From positions 5,969,501-6,033,500 of the forward strand of contig NZ_CP019724.1 in assembly GCF_002005225.1 (NCBI RefSeq): a stretch of 64,000 nucleotides of DNA, read 5' to 3'. The notes under the pieces are model-generated. The model did not search any database and had not been told where the DNA came from. It saw only the letters and a list, made by a program, of their open reading frames with translations. The stretch's first letter is position 1, and the number at the start of each line of letters is the position of its first letter. This stretch comes from Streptomyces pactum. Lineage in GTDB: Bacteria; Actinomycetota; Actinomycetes; Streptomycetales; Streptomycetaceae. The position numbers and the translations under genes were made by a program. Shown piece after piece: positions 11,244 to 19,951 of this stretch.

Positions 11244-13766
11244 ATGACCGACGCAAGGGCCCACGCCGCGGTGGACAACGGGAGGCACGAGTACATGACC
11301 GAGAGGGCGCACGCCGAGGAGGGCACCGGAGTCTGGTCCGGTAGCTGGGTCGCCGAGCGGCTCGGCGTCGAACTCGCCGGCGACGACACGCTGACCGGCC
11401 TGCTGGGACTCGCCCTGCGCCGCAACCCCAAGCGGGCCCACCTGCTCGTCTCCAACGTGCTCGGCAAGCACGTCCCGCAGTCGCCCTCCGTCGTGTACGG
11501 CCACGGCGTCGCCCTCGGCCGGCGCGTCCGCGAACTGCTCGGCGCCGAAGCTGCCGAACGCGCGGTCGTCCTCGGCTACGCGGAGACCGCCACCGGCCTC
11601 GGACACTCGGTCGCCGACGGCCTGGGCCCCGCCCCTTACCTCCACTCCACCCGCCGCCCGGTCACCGGCGTCGCCCGGGCGGGCGGCTTCGAGGAGTCCC
11701 ACTCGCACGCGACCTCCCACCTGCTGCTGCCCGAGGACCCGGCGCTGCTGGCCGGCGACGGGCCGCTGGTCCTCGTCGACGACGAGTTCTCCACCGGCAA
11801 CACGGTGCTCAACACCGTGCGCGCCCTGCACGAGCGCTATCCCCGCAAGCGGTACGTCGTGGTGGCCCTCGTCGACATGCGCTCGCCCGCCGACGCCGGC
11901 CGGCTGGACGAGTTCGCCCGGGAGATCGGCGCCCGCGTGGACCTGGTGACGGCAGCCTCGGGCACGGTCCGGCTGCCGGAGGGCGTCCTGGAGAAGGGGC
12001 AGGAACTGGTCGCCCGGTACGAGAACCGTGCCGCCGAGCCGGGCCCGGCCCACCCGTCCCCGTCCGGCTCCGTCGCGCGCGTCGACCTGCGCTGGCCCGC
12101 GGGGGTACCGGACGGCGGACGTCACGGGTTCACGGCAGCCCAGCGGGAGCGGCTGGAGGCGGCCCTGCCCGGCATGGCCCGGCGGATCGCCGAGGCGCTC
12201 CCCGCAGGCGCCCGCCGCGTGCTCGTCCTCGGCTTCGAGGAGCTGATGTACGCCCCGCTGCGCCTTGCCCACGCGCTGGAGCAGACCGCCGACGCCGACG
12301 TGCGCTACTCCACCACCACCCGCTCTCCCGTCCTCGCCGTCGACGACCCCGGCTACGCGATACGCACCCGCCTGGTCTTCCCCGCGCACGACGACCCGGC
12401 CGACGGCCCCGGCGAGCGCTACGCCTACAACGTCGCGGGCGCCGGCTTCGACGCCGTCGTCGCCGTCGTCGACTCGGCCGCCGACACCCCTCGACTGCAC
12501 GCGCCCGACGGACTGCCGGCCCGGCTCGCCGCCCACGTCCCGCACGTCCTGCTCGCGGTCGTCCCGTCGTACGTTCCGCAAGCCCCGCAAGCGTTCGAAA
12601 GGCCCACCATGCTGCCCGAGCCGCTGCGCGGCCCCGACTTCTCCTCGTACGCGCCCGACGAGGTCGGCTGGCTGCTCCAGGACCTCTCGGACGTGACGCT
12701 GGAGGCACCGACCGAGGAGCGCGAGGAGGCGATCCAGAGCGGCGGCGCGCACTACGCGGAGTCGCTGCCCGTGGAGTACCAGCCCAGCGAGCAGTACCAA
12801 GAGCTTTTCCACGCGGCCCTGGAGACGTCCGCGGCCCGGCTGGCCCGCGCCGTCGGCGCCGTCACCGAGGTCGTGCTCGCGGAGCGGTCGCCCCGCCCCG
12901 TCCTGGTCTCCCTCGCCCGCGCGGGCACCCCCGTCGGCATCCTGATGCGCCGTTGGGCGCAGTTCCGCCATGGTCTCGACCTCCCTCACTACGCCGTGTC
13001 GATCGTCCGGGGCCGCGGCATCGACGCCAACGCGCTGCGCTGGCTGGCCGACCGTCACGACCCCGCCGACGTCGTCTTCGTCGACGGCTGGACCGGCAAG
13101 GGCGCCATCACCCGCGAACTCGCCGCCGCCCTGAGCGACTTCGAGGTCTCCGACGGCGTCACCGGCTTCGACCCGGAGATCGCCGTACTGGCCGACCCCG
13201 GTTCATGTGTCCGCACCTACGGCACCCGCGACGACTTCCTCATCCCCTCCGCCTGCCTCAACTCCACCGTCTCCGGCCTGATATCCCGCACCGTGCTCCG
13301 CGCCGACCTGGTCGGCCCGCACGACTTCCACGGCGCGAAGTTCTACCGCGAACTCGCCGGCGCCGACCTGTCGCCGGACTTCCTCGACGCCGTCTCCGGC
13401 CGCTTCCCGGACGTCGCGGACACAGTCGACGCCCAGGCCAAGGAACTCCTCTCCGCCGACCGCACTCCCACCTGGGAGGGTTGGGCCGCCGTCGAGCGCA
13501 TCAGCGAGGAGTACGGCATCCACGACGTGAACCTCGTCAAGCCCGGAGTCGGCGAGACCACCCGCGTGATGCTGCGCCGCGTGCCGTGGAAGGTGCTGGC
13601 CCGGGCCGGCGCGGGCGCCGACCTCGACCACGTACGCCTGCTGGCCGAACAGCGGGGCGTACCCGTCGAGGAGGTCGCCGACCTGCCTTACACCTGTGTC
13701 GGGCTGATCCACCCCAAGTACACGCGGGGCGCGACCGGTGCCGACGGCAAGGCGGTGGCGCTCTGA
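11244..13766 (+). CDS. PRTase_2-TRSP-PRTase_1(StiP)-PELOTA multidomain fusion
   Basis: An 840-residue fusion of the Ter metabolite pathway. Residues about 30-260 form a type I phosphoribosyltransferase-like domain with the PRPP loop LVLVDDEFSTGNTVLNT near residue 175. Residues about 285-415 are the TRSP domain; the naming motif T-R-S-P is at 359-362. Residues about 455-740 are a second PRTase-like domain (PRTase_1, also annotated StiP), with VVFVDGWTGKGAITREL near residue 610. The last ~65 residues (MLRRVPWKVLARAG ... YTCVGLIHPKYTRG) fit the PELOTA RNA-binding-like domain. In many genomes these are separate proteins. Start ATG follows AAGGAATCC; ATG 11295 is an alternative. The stop overlaps the next ATG by one base. 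Confidence 0.87.
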   Translation: MTDARAHAAVDNGRHEYMTERAHAEEGTGVWSGSWVAERLGVELAGDDTLTGLLGLALRRNPKRAHLLVSNVLGKHVPQSPSVVYGHGVALGRRVRELLGAEAAERAVVLGYAETATGLGHSVADGLGPAPYLHSTRRPVTGVARAGGFEESHSHATSHLLLPEDPALLAGDGPLVLVDDEFSTGNTVLNTVRALHERYPRKRYVVVALVDMRSPADAGRLDEFAREIGARVDLVTAASGTVRLPEGVLEKGQELVARYENRAAEPGPAHPSPSGSVARVDLRWPAGVPDGGRHGFTAAQRERLEAALPGMARRIAEALPAGARRVLVLGFEELMYAPLRLAHALEQTADADVRYSTTTRSPVLAVDDPGYAIRTRLVFPAHDDPADGPGERYAYNVAGAGFDAVVAVVDSAADTPRLHAPDGLPARLAAHVPHVLLAVVPSYVPQAPQAFERPTMLPEPLRGPDFSSYAPDEVGWLLQDLSDVTLEAPTEEREEAIQSGGAHYAESLPVEYQPSEQYQELFHAALETSAARLARAVGAVTEVVLAERSPRPVLVSLARAGTPVGILMRRWAQFRHGLDLPHYAVSIVRGRGIDANALRWLADRHDPADVVFVDGWTGKGAITRELAAALSDFEVSDGVTGFDPEIAVLADPGSCVRTYGTRDDFLIPSACLNSTVSGLISRTVLRADLVGPHDFHGAKFYRELAGADLSPDFLDAVSGRFPDVADTVDAQAKELLSADRTPTWEGWAAVERISEEYGIHDVNLVKPGVGETTRVMLRRVPWKVLARAGAGADLDHVRLLAEQRGVPVEEVADLPYTCVGLIHPKYTRGATGADGKAVAL

Positions 13767-14578
13767 TGCCGGTGCTCGTCGCCAGCGACCTCGACCGCAC
13801 GCTCATCTACTCGGCCGCCGCGCTCGGGCTGACCATGCCCGACCTGCGGGCACCCCGGCTGCTGTGTGTGGAGGTCTACGAGAGCAAGCCCCTCTCCTAC
13901 ATGACCGAGACGGCGGCCCAACTGCTGACCGACCTCGGTGACACGGCGGTCTTCGTGCCGACCACGACCCGGACCCGCAAGCAGTACCAGCGCATCAACC
14001 TCCCCGGGCCTCCGTCGAAGTACGCGATCTGCGCCAACGGCGGCCACCTGCTCGTGGACGGCGTCTCCGACCCCGACTGGCACGCGCGGGTGACCGCACG
14101 GCTGGCCGACGAGTGCGCCTCGCTGGCCGAGGTCCGCGACCACCTGATGAACACCGCCGACCCGCTGTGGGTGCGCAAACACCGGGTCGCCGAGGACCTC
14201 TTCGCCTACCTCGTCGTCGAGCGCGAACTGCTGCCCGAGGACTGGGTGAAGGAACTCGCGGTGTGGGCCGAGAACCGCGGCTGGACCGTGTCCCTCCAGG
14301 GCCGCAAGATCTACGCCGTCCCCAAGCCGCTCACCAAGAGCGCCGCGGTGTACGAGGTCGCCCGTCGTACCGGCGCCGAGCTCACCCTCGCCGCCGGTGA
14401 CTCGCTCCTCGACGCCGATCTGCTGCTCGCCGCCGACCGGGGATGGCGCCCCGGCCACGGAGAGCTTGCCGACTCCGACTGGACGGCTCCGGCGATCAGC
14501 GCCTTGCCCGAGCGCGGCGTGCTGGCCGGTGAGCGGATCCTTCGGGAGTTCCTGCGCGCGGTGAGCCCGGCTCGCTGA
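13766..14578 (+). CDS. HAD family hydrolase of the Ter metabolite module
   Basis: A 270-residue haloacid dehalogenase-fold phosphatase whose ATG shares one base with the preceding TGA, showing translational coupling. The catalytic motif I is SDLDRTLIYS (nucleophile and acid/base Asp), motif III is LTKSAAVYEVARRTG and motif IV is AAGDSLLDADLLLAADRG, the Mg2+ site. The long cap between motif I and III (NGGHLLVDG, ENRGWTVSLQGRKIY) is of the Cof/sucrose-phosphatase class. In the Ter pathway it is predicted to dephosphorylate the nucleotide-like intermediate made by the PRTases. No ATP-grasp gene, often part of such modules, is in this cluster. The 3' end overlaps the convergent DedA gene by 83 bp. 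Confidence 0.88.
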   Translation: MPVLVASDLDRTLIYSAAALGLTMPDLRAPRLLCVEVYESKPLSYMTETAAQLLTDLGDTAVFVPTTTRTRKQYQRINLPGPPSKYAICANGGHLLVDGVSDPDWHARVTARLADECASLAEVRDHLMNTADPLWVRKHRVAEDLFAYLVVERELLPEDWVKELAVWAENRGWTVSLQGRKIYAVPKPLTKSAAVYEVARRTGAELTLAAGDSLLDADLLLAADRGWRPGHGELADSDWTAPAISALPERGVLAGERILREFLRAVSPAR

Positions 14579-15326
14579 CCCCGCCCTCCGGGTCCCCGGC
14601 ACCGCCCCCGGTGCCGGGGTGGTCGTCGTCACCGGCCGACGGCGGTATGTCCTGGCCGCGGCCGTGTCCGCGGCCCCGCCTGCGGTGGCCGGCCCCCGGC
14701 CGCAACAGGCGCATGCCGATGAAGACCAGGAACGCCAGGGCCGCGATCGCCAGGATCACCTTGGAGTACGTGGAGGCTATGCCCGAGACCTCGGACCAGT
14801 TGTCCCCCAGCGCGTAGCCCGCGAGGACGAACACGGTGTTCCAGATCGCGCTGCCCAGCGTGGTCAGGGCGAGGAAGACGGGCAGCCGCATCCGCTCCAC
14901 ACCCGCCGGCACGGAGATCAGGCTGCGGAAGATCGGGATCATCCGGCCGAAGAACACCGCTTTGGTCCCGTGCTTCAGGAACCAGGCCTCCGTCTTCTCT
15001 ATGTCGGACACCTTCACCAGCGGCAGCTTCCCCGCTATCGCCACCGTGCGGTCGCGGCCGAGCAGCGCGCCCACCCCGTACAGGGCGAGCGCGCCGATCA
15101 CCGAACCCGCCGTCGTCCACAGCAGGACGGCGAACAGGTTCATCCGGCCGGAGCTCGCCGCGAACCCGGCGAGCGGCAGGATCACCTCGCTCGGCAGGGG
15201 AGGGAAGAGATTCTCCAGAGCGATGGCGAGGCCGGCGCCCGGTGCGCCGAGCGCGTCCATGAGGTCGTTGATCCACTGCGGTGCCGCTCCGCTGTCCGCG
15301 GCCGGCTGCGCTGCGATGGCTGTCAT
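14496..15326 (-). CDS. DedA family (SNARE-associated) membrane protein
   Basis: A 276-residue inner-membrane protein of the DedA/VTT family, whose members act as flippases for undecaprenyl phosphate and related polyprenyl lipids or support membrane-potential homeostasis. Family blocks are LENLFPPLPSEVILPLAGF, VGALLGRDRTV, FLKHGTKAVFFGRMIPIFRSLISVPAGVERM (the conserved F/GR-x-G/P-R-x(3)-PAG motif) and a final TM pair ending LVFIGMRLL. The last ~70 residues are hydrophilic, Gly/Arg/Pro-rich and unrelated to the family core; the 3' end runs 83 bp into the convergent HAD gene. The gene is divergent from a two-component system and shares an intergenic region with strong inverted repeats. Confidence 0.9.
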   Translation of the reverse strand: MTAIAAQPAADSGAAPQWINDLMDALGAPGAGLAIALENLFPPLPSEVILPLAGFAASSGRMNLFAVLLWTTAGSVIGALALYGVGALLGRDRTVAIAGKLPLVKVSDIEKTEAWFLKHGTKAVFFGRMIPIFRSLISVPAGVERMRLPVFLALTTLGSAIWNTVFVLAGYALGDNWSEVSGIASTYSKVILAIAALAFLVFIGMRLLRPGAGHRRRGRGHGRGQDIPPSAGDDDHPGTGGGAGDPEGGVSEPGSPRAGTPEGSAHRPARRARARR

Positions 15327-15380
15327 GACGACCACGCTAGAAAATGGCGGCTGAAGGGACCCTGAGGAAGGCCGCAGGAT

Positions 15381-15402
15381 CGCCTGCGGTGTACCGCAGG
15401 CG
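15381..15402. promoter_or_regulatory. Perfect inverted repeat between dedA-like and kinase genes
   Basis: CGCCTGCGGT and ACCGCAGGCG form a 10-2-10 inverted repeat. Another CCGCAGG stands at 15372-15378, and a GCGG-TTTT-CCGC repeat follows at about 15409-15420. The cluster of CCGCAG elements between divergent genes looks like an operator array; the regulator is unknown, perhaps the adjacent response regulator. Confidence 0.5.
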
Positions 15403-15458
15403 GGAATTGCGGTTTTCCGCAGTGTGCGCCGCCACCGCGCCCGGCTAGCCTCGCGATC

Positions 15459-16601
15459 ATGCGAGAAATGGCGCGACGCGTAGCGCGGTGCGGGGTGGGC
15501 CTCATCATGGGGACCGCCACGGCCGCCGTCGAGCTGCTCTTCGCCCTGATGGCCGGTGTGGCACTGCTGCCGGTGGCGGCCTGGCCGACCGCCCGCCGTG
15601 CCGTACTGCGCCCGGTCCTCGCGGGGGCGCGGAGACTGGCGCGATGGGAACGGGCACGGCTGGCGATGTGGCTGGACCTCCGTGTCACGCCCGCGTACGA
15701 GGACGTGCGGGCGCTGCGGTACGTGGCCTGCCACTGGGCCCTCGGCGTCCTGGGCGGAGTGGTGATGCTGACCGCCGCGATCGGCATCGGGTACGGCACC
15801 TTCGGGATATACGGCTGGATCCTGCTGGACGGCATACGCAACCCCGGTTCGTTCGTCCTGGGCAGTCTCGGTGGCTTCTTCCTCGTGTTCCTCGCCGTGC
15901 AGGGAATATTCGGCGTGGTCGGACTGGAGGGGCAGCTCGCGCGGCACTTCCTCGGCCCTCGCCACCAGGAGGAGCTGGAGCGGCGGATCGAGGAGCTGTC
16001 CGCCAGCCGCGCCGCCGTCGTCGACGCGGTGACCGACGAACGGCGCCGCATCGAGCGTGACCTGCACGACGGCGTGCAGCAGCGTCTTGTCGCCCTCGGC
16101 ATGCTGCTCGGCCGCGCCCGCCGCAGCCAGGACGCTGATCGCCGGGACCGGCTGCTGGGCCAGGCCCACGACGAGAGCCGCCGCGCTCTGGACGAGCTGC
16201 GCGAGGTCGCCTGGCGGATCTATCCGACCACGCTGGACGAGGCGGGATTGCGCGCGGCGCTGGAGACGGTCGCCGAGCGGGCTTCCGTGCCGGTGGGGGT
16301 GGAGTACGACGTGGCCGAGGAGCCCGGGCAGGCCGTGTCGACCGTCGCGTACTTCGTCGTTTGCGAGGCGGTCACGAACGCGGTCAAGCACGCGGCGCCG
16401 ACCCGGATAAGCGTCGCCGTCAGAGCGGAGGAGCAACGGATGTACGTGAGCGTCCAGGACGACGGCTGCGGCGGGGCGAACGCCGCCGGCAGCGGACTGT
16501 TCGGGCTCGCCCGGCGCGTCGCCGCCCTCGACGGCAGCCTCAGCGTGATCAGTCCGCCGGGCGGGCCCACCCTCGTGGCCGCGGAGCTGCCATGCGGGTG
16601 A
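15459..16601 (+). CDS. Two-component sensor histidine kinase, HisKA_3 type
   Basis: A 380-residue membrane kinase of the NarL/DesK class. The N-terminal ~160 residues carry hydrophobic segments (LIMGTATAAVELLFALMAGVALL, WALGVLGGVVMLTAAIGIGYG, LGGFFLVFLAVQGIFGVV) in a Sensor/DUF4395-like arrangement with little extracytoplasmic sequence, suggesting intramembrane sensing. The dimerisation/phosphoacceptor motif is DERRRIERDLHDGVQQRL with His at residue 203. The ATPase domain shows VVCEAVTNAVKHA (N box), VQDDGCGG (G1) and GSGLFGLARRVAALDG (G2). It overlaps the response regulator by 10 bp, so the pair is co-translated. The signal is unknown; lipid or envelope stress is a guess based on the divergent DedA gene. 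Confidence 0.93.
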   Translation: MREMARRVARCGVGLIMGTATAAVELLFALMAGVALLPVAAWPTARRAVLRPVLAGARRLARWERARLAMWLDLRVTPAYEDVRALRYVACHWALGVLGGVVMLTAAIGIGYGTFGIYGWILLDGIRNPGSFVLGSLGGFFLVFLAVQGIFGVVGLEGQLARHFLGPRHQEELERRIEELSASRAAVVDAVTDERRRIERDLHDGVQQRLVALGMLLGRARRSQDADRRDRLLGQAHDESRRALDELREVAWRIYPTTLDEAGLRAALETVAERASVPVGVEYDVAEEPGQAVSTVAYFVVCEAVTNAVKHAAPTRISVAVRAEEQRMYVSVQDDGCGGANAAGSGLFGLARRVAALDGSLSVISPPGGPTLVAAELPCG

Positions 16602-17236
16602 TTCTCGCCGAGGACTCGACCCTGCTGCGGGAGGGGCTGGTGAGGCTGCTGACGGAGGAAGGGCACGAGGTGCTCGCGGCCGTCGGCAACGCCGAGCTGC
16701 TGCTGAAGGCCGTCGCCGAGGACCCGCCGGACGTGGTCGTCGCCGATGTCAGGATGCCGCCCACGCACACGGACGAGGGCCTGCGCGCGGCCCTGGAGAT
16801 ACGCGAGCGCTGGCCGGCGGTCGGGGTGCTGGTGCTCTCGCAGTACGTCGAGAAGAGGTACGCGACGGAGCTGCTGACGGGTGAGACGGAAGGAGTGGGT
16901 TATCTGCTCAAGGACCGGGTGGTCCAGATCGACGAGTTCCTGGACGCGCTGGAGCGGGTGGCCGCCGGACGGGCCGCCTTCGACCCGGAGGTCGTCCGGC
17001 AGTTGCTCGGCCGCACGACCCACACCGACCTGCTCGCCCGGCTCACCGTGCGGGAGCGGGACGTGCTGGCCGAAATGGCGCAGGGACACACCAACGCGGC
17101 GATCGCGCGGCGGCTGCACATCTCGCAGAGCGCGGTGGAGAAGCACACCAACGCGATCTTCGACAAGCTTGAACTGACCGGGGGTGAGGGCTATTCGCGC
17201 AGAGTGCTGGCGGTGCTGCGCTATCTGGGGAGCTGA
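16592..17236 (+). CDS. Response regulator, NarL/LuxR family
   Basis: A 214-residue transcription factor partnered with the overlapping kinase. The receiver domain begins MRVILAEDSTLLREGL, with the acidic pocket at E7-D8 and the phosphoacceptor Asp52 in VVVADVRMPP; the conserved Lys lies in GYLLKDRV. The C-terminal LuxR-type helix-turn-helix is LTVRERDVLAEMAQGHTNAAIARRLHISQSAVEKHTNAIFDKL. The likely targets include its own operon or the divergent DedA gene through the repeats at 15372-15420, which is inference. A tandem repeat tract follows its stop codon. Confidence 0.95.
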   Translation: MRVILAEDSTLLREGLVRLLTEEGHEVLAAVGNAELLLKAVAEDPPDVVVADVRMPPTHTDEGLRAALEIRERWPAVGVLVLSQYVEKRYATELLTGETEGVGYLLKDRVVQIDEFLDALERVAAGRAAFDPEVVRQLLGRTTHTDLLARLTVRERDVLAEMAQGHTNAAIARRLHISQSAVEKHTNAIFDKLELTGGEGYSRRVLAVLRYLGS

Positions 17237-17280
17237 GGTAAGCCGACCAAGGCGGGCACGCCCCGGCGCGTCGGCACCGG

Positions 17281-17386
17281 GGCGTGCGTCCCGTATCGGG
17301 TCGTGCTTCCCGTGCGGGGCGTGTGTCCCGTATCGGGTCGTGCTTCCCGTGCGGGGCGTGCGTTCCGTGCGGGGCGTGTGTTCCGG
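17281..17386. repeat. Intergenic tandem repeat, 37-nt unit plus shorter derivatives
   Basis: Two near-identical 37-nt units start at 17281 and 17318 (differing at one base early in the unit), followed by two 18-nt shortened derivatives from 17355. The core is GGCGTG-CGT-CCCGTAT and CTTCCCGTGCGG. It lies between the convergent response regulator and FmdB-like genes and contains no convincing gene. Confidence 0.85.
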
Positions 17387-17395
17387 ACCGGCAGG

Positions 17396-17614
17396 TCAGC
17401 CGCAGCAGCCCCCGCCGCAGCAGCCGCCTCCGCCACCCGATGGGGGCGCCGGGGCGGACGCGGAGGCCGAGCCGCCGACCGCGACCGTCGACAGCAGTTT
17501 CACCGTGTCGTCGTGGCCTGCCGGGCAGGCGGCGGGAGCGGAGGACTCGGCCATGGGACGACTGAGTTCGAAGGTGTCGCCGCAGCTCCGGCAGCGGTAC
17601 TCGTAGCGAGGCAT
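17396..17614 (-). CDS. FmdB-like zinc ribbon protein
   Basis: A 72-residue small protein starting MPRYEYRCRSCGDTFEL, the classic FmdB/CxxC_CxxC_SSSS zinc ribbon: the first CxxC is in YRCRSCG, the second pair is represented by AACPAGH, a Cys-x3-His variant of the usual CPxC. The middle is Ser/Ala/Pro-rich and the C-terminus is GGGGGCCGGGCCG, a Gly/Cys tail seen in many family members. The family was named after a putative regulator of formamidase but its actual function is unsettled. An ATG two codons earlier is possible. It sits alone between a tandem repeat and the coiled-coil protein gene. Confidence 0.85.
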   Translation of the reverse strand: MPRYEYRCRSCGDTFELSRPMAESSAPAACPAGHDDTVKLLSTVAVGGSASASAPAPPSGGGGGCCGGGCCG

Positions 17615-17705
17615 GCGCACAGGTTAACCGGCCCGGTCGGGCGGCCCGCCCCGGCGGCCGGAACCGGTCGGGTGGCCCCCTGGTCCAGGGGCAGCCGCCG
17701 GGTGG

Positions 17706-19109
17706 TCAGTGACCGGCCCCGCGCTCTTCCCGGATCCGGGTGACCACGCCGGCCACCGTCCGCCGGACCGCTTCGGTCTCCGTCAGGAAGTGCCAGTAGT
17801 CGGGGTGGCGGCCCTCCAGCGTGGTGATCGCCCGTTCCAGCCGGGCGACGGCGTCGTCCAGCGGGCGCGCGTGCCGGGGATCGGGGGTGTTGCGACCCGC
17901 CATGGCCAGGCGCTGGGCGTCACGGATGGCGAAACGGGTGCGCTCGATCTCCTGCTGCGGATCCTTCTGCACGGCGTTCAACTGCCGCAACCGGTCGCCG
18001 GCGGCCGAGACGGCCTCGTCGGTCGAGTTCAGCAGCGCCCGCACCGTCGACAGCAGGGCGGTGGCGTCGGGCCAGCGCTGTTCGTCGCGGGCGGTCTGGG
18101 CTTCGGCCAGCTTCCGCTCGGCCTGCCGGACCGATTCGGTGGCCTGGTCCGGCACCTGCTGGAGGTCCTGCCAGCAGGCGGCGGTGAATCGCCGCCGCAG
18201 CTCGCTCAGTACCGGTTCGACCTGATCGGTGCGGGTGGTCAGGGCCTGGGCACGGGTGCGCAGGGAGACCAGCCGGTGGTCGGTCTCGGCGGCGCGTTCC
18301 GGCAGCCGCTCGGCCTCGGCGCGGACCGATTCGGCCTCCCGGGTGACCCGTTCGGCCCGCTCGAGGGTCTGGGGCACGCCGTGCTGCCCCGCGCCCTGGT
18401 TCAGCCGGGTCAGCTCCGGACCGAGGGCGGCGAGCCGGGCGGCGAGGTCGTCCGCCTTCAGCCCGGCTCCCCGCGCGGCGTCCAGGGCGTTGGAGGCGGC
18501 GAGCAGGGCCTGCCGGGCACGTTCGACGGTGGGCGCCAGCCGGGCCAACTGGGTCTCGGCCTTGCCGAGCAGGGGGCCGAGACCGTCGGCGAAGCGGTCC
18601 AGTTCCTGCTTGACCCGGCCCAGCTCGTTCTTGGCGGCGGTCAGTTCGCCGCGGGCTCGGGAGGCGGCCGATGCCTCCAGGTCGTCCCGGTCCAGGTCGT
18701 GGGCGTCGACGGCGCTGATGTACTGGTGGCTGACCTCGTCGATGCGCCGGCCGAGCGCCTCGAAGTCGGTGACCGCGCGCCGGGCGGCGGGGGAGGCGTC
18801 GACGGCCGCGATGGTCTCTATCGAGATGCGCAGGTCCCGCTGGGCGGTGTCCAGCTCGTAGAAGGCGGCCGCCGCGTCGTCCTTCGCGGTCTGTGCCTCC
18901 GCCCGCTGGCTCTCGGCCCGTCCGCCGAACCAGCGCCGGGTGCCGCCCCCGGCGAACGAGGCGGGCAGCGCGAGCACGGCGAGGAGTGGCAGGCCCAGGA
19001 GGGTGAGCGCGTCACGGACCGGCCCCGGCCCGCGGCGGCGGGAGGGGTACGGCGGGCGCTGCGCGCGCGCCACCATCGGCGAGTACGGCTGCGATGGTGT
19101 CGCCGTCAC
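17706..19109 (-). CDS. Membrane-anchored coiled-coil protein
   Basis: A 467-residue protein with one hydrophobic segment near the N-terminus (ALTLLGLPLLAVLALPASFAGG, about residues 34-55) and then about 380 residues almost entirely of Ala/Glu/Arg/Leu heptads with long predicted coiled coils (for example ELTAAKNELGRVKQELDRF, AERKLAEAQTARDEQRW). No enzyme motif is visible. It starts at GTG with GAGAGGG upstream. Such proteins are conserved but uncharacterised in Streptomyces; a role as an envelope scaffold is only a guess. The short N-terminal region before the helix is basic (PSRRRGPGP), so the coiled coil is expected outside if the positive-inside rule holds. Confidence 0.8.
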   Translation of the reverse strand: MTATPSQPYSPMVARAQRPPYPSRRRGPGPVRDALTLLGLPLLAVLALPASFAGGGTRRWFGGRAESQRAEAQTAKDDAAAAFYELDTAQRDLRISIETIAAVDASPAARRAVTDFEALGRRIDEVSHQYISAVDAHDLDRDDLEASAASRARGELTAAKNELGRVKQELDRFADGLGPLLGKAETQLARLAPTVERARQALLAASNALDAARGAGLKADDLAARLAALGPELTRLNQGAGQHGVPQTLERAERVTREAESVRAEAERLPERAAETDHRLVSLRTRAQALTTRTDQVEPVLSELRRRFTAACWQDLQQVPDQATESVRQAERKLAEAQTARDEQRWPDATALLSTVRALLNSTDEAVSAAGDRLRQLNAVQKDPQQEIERTRFAIRDAQRLAMAGRNTPDPRHARPLDDAVARLERAITTLEGRHPDYWHFLTETEAVRRTVAGVVTRIREERGAGH

Positions 19110-19180
19110 ATCCCTCTCCCGTGTCGTCCGTCCTGCCCGGGTTCATTCTCCCACCCGTAAGGGACGAACACACGGGCCGG

Positions 19181-19951
19181 TCAGTTCGCGGTTCGGACCG
19201 TGACTTTGCCGTCCTGGGTCCGCGCGGTCACCTCGTGGGAGCTGGCGTCGTCCCGGGGCACGGACACGTCGACCGATCCGTCGTCGCTCTCGGCGGACAC
19301 CTTGTACGTGGCCCGGGGCAGGTCGACGGTCACGGATCCGTCGTCGCTGCGGGTGTCCACCAGGTCCGGCACGGCTCCGAGTTCGAGGCGGACCGAGCCG
19401 TCCCGGGTGGACGCGTTCACCCGGCGCGAGGACACGTCCGCGCGCAGCGATCCGTCGTCGCTGTGCAGTTCCAGCGGCCCGGACGAGTCGCTGACGCGCA
19501 CGGACCCGTCCGCCGTACGGATCTCCAGCGCGTCCCGGAAGCCCTGCGCCCGCACGCTGCCGTCGTCGGTCTTCACCGTGACGGCGATGCCGCGCGGTAC
19601 CTCGACACGGTGCTTGGTGGCGCAGTCGGCGACCACGCCGGAGCATCGGGTCCGCAGCTTCAGCCGGCCGTCGTCGATGCTCCAGGTCACCTCGGGGTCG
19701 GAGCCGAGCGCGACCGAGCCCTGGAACCACCGGGTCACCTCGACCTCCCCGGCCCGGTTGCCGTCGGCGGCGACGATCTCCAGTGCGGAGTCGTCGGCGT
19801 CGATCGTGAGGGTGTCGCCCTGGAAGGCGAAGGACCGGTGCTCGGGGTCCTTGTCGTCCGAGGCGGAGGCACAGGCGCTGAGGCCCGCCACGAGAACGGC
19901 GACGGCGCCGACGGCGGCGAACGTGCGAGCGGAAACGGTGCGGGCGGCCAT
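19181..19951 (-). CDS. DUF4097-type putative adhesin lipoprotein
   Basis: A 256-residue exported lipoprotein: the signal peptide ends in the lipobox VAGLSAC, giving lipid-Cys at about residue 27. The mature part consists of repeating beta-strand units of the kind VxTxDGSVRAxGFRD, VRTADGSVRVSDSSG, HSDDGSLRADVSS and TRDGSVRLELG, the beta-helix pattern of DUF4097 (putative auto-transporter adhesin-like). Each unit carries a D-D/G-S turn. No catalytic site is recognisable. A GGGGGAG Shine-Dalgarno precedes the ATG. It may bind surface polysaccharide or metal; function is unknown. Confidence 0.85.
   Translation of the reverse strand: MAARTVSARTFAAVGAVAVLVAGLSACASASDDKDPEHRSFAFQGDTLTIDADDSALEIVAADGNRAGEVEVTRWFQGSVALGSDPEVTWSIDDGRLKLRTRCSGVVADCATKHRVEVPRGIAVTVKTDDGSVRAQGFRDALEIRTADGSVRVSDSSGPLELHSDDGSLRADVSSRRVNASTRDGSVRLELGAVPDLVDTRSDDGSVTVDLPRATYKVSAESDDGSVDVSVPRDDASSHEVTARTQDGKVTVRTAN

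Noticed and set aside
9843..13058. 1071-codon minus-strand frame opposite the aldolase and PRTase genes
   Set aside because: Shadow of two well-supported plus-strand genes; Gly/Val/Arg-biased and featureless.
17281..17386. CRISPR-like repeats
   Set aside because: Units are adjacent without unique spacers; the same holds for the other intergenic repeats, so they are simple tandem repeats.
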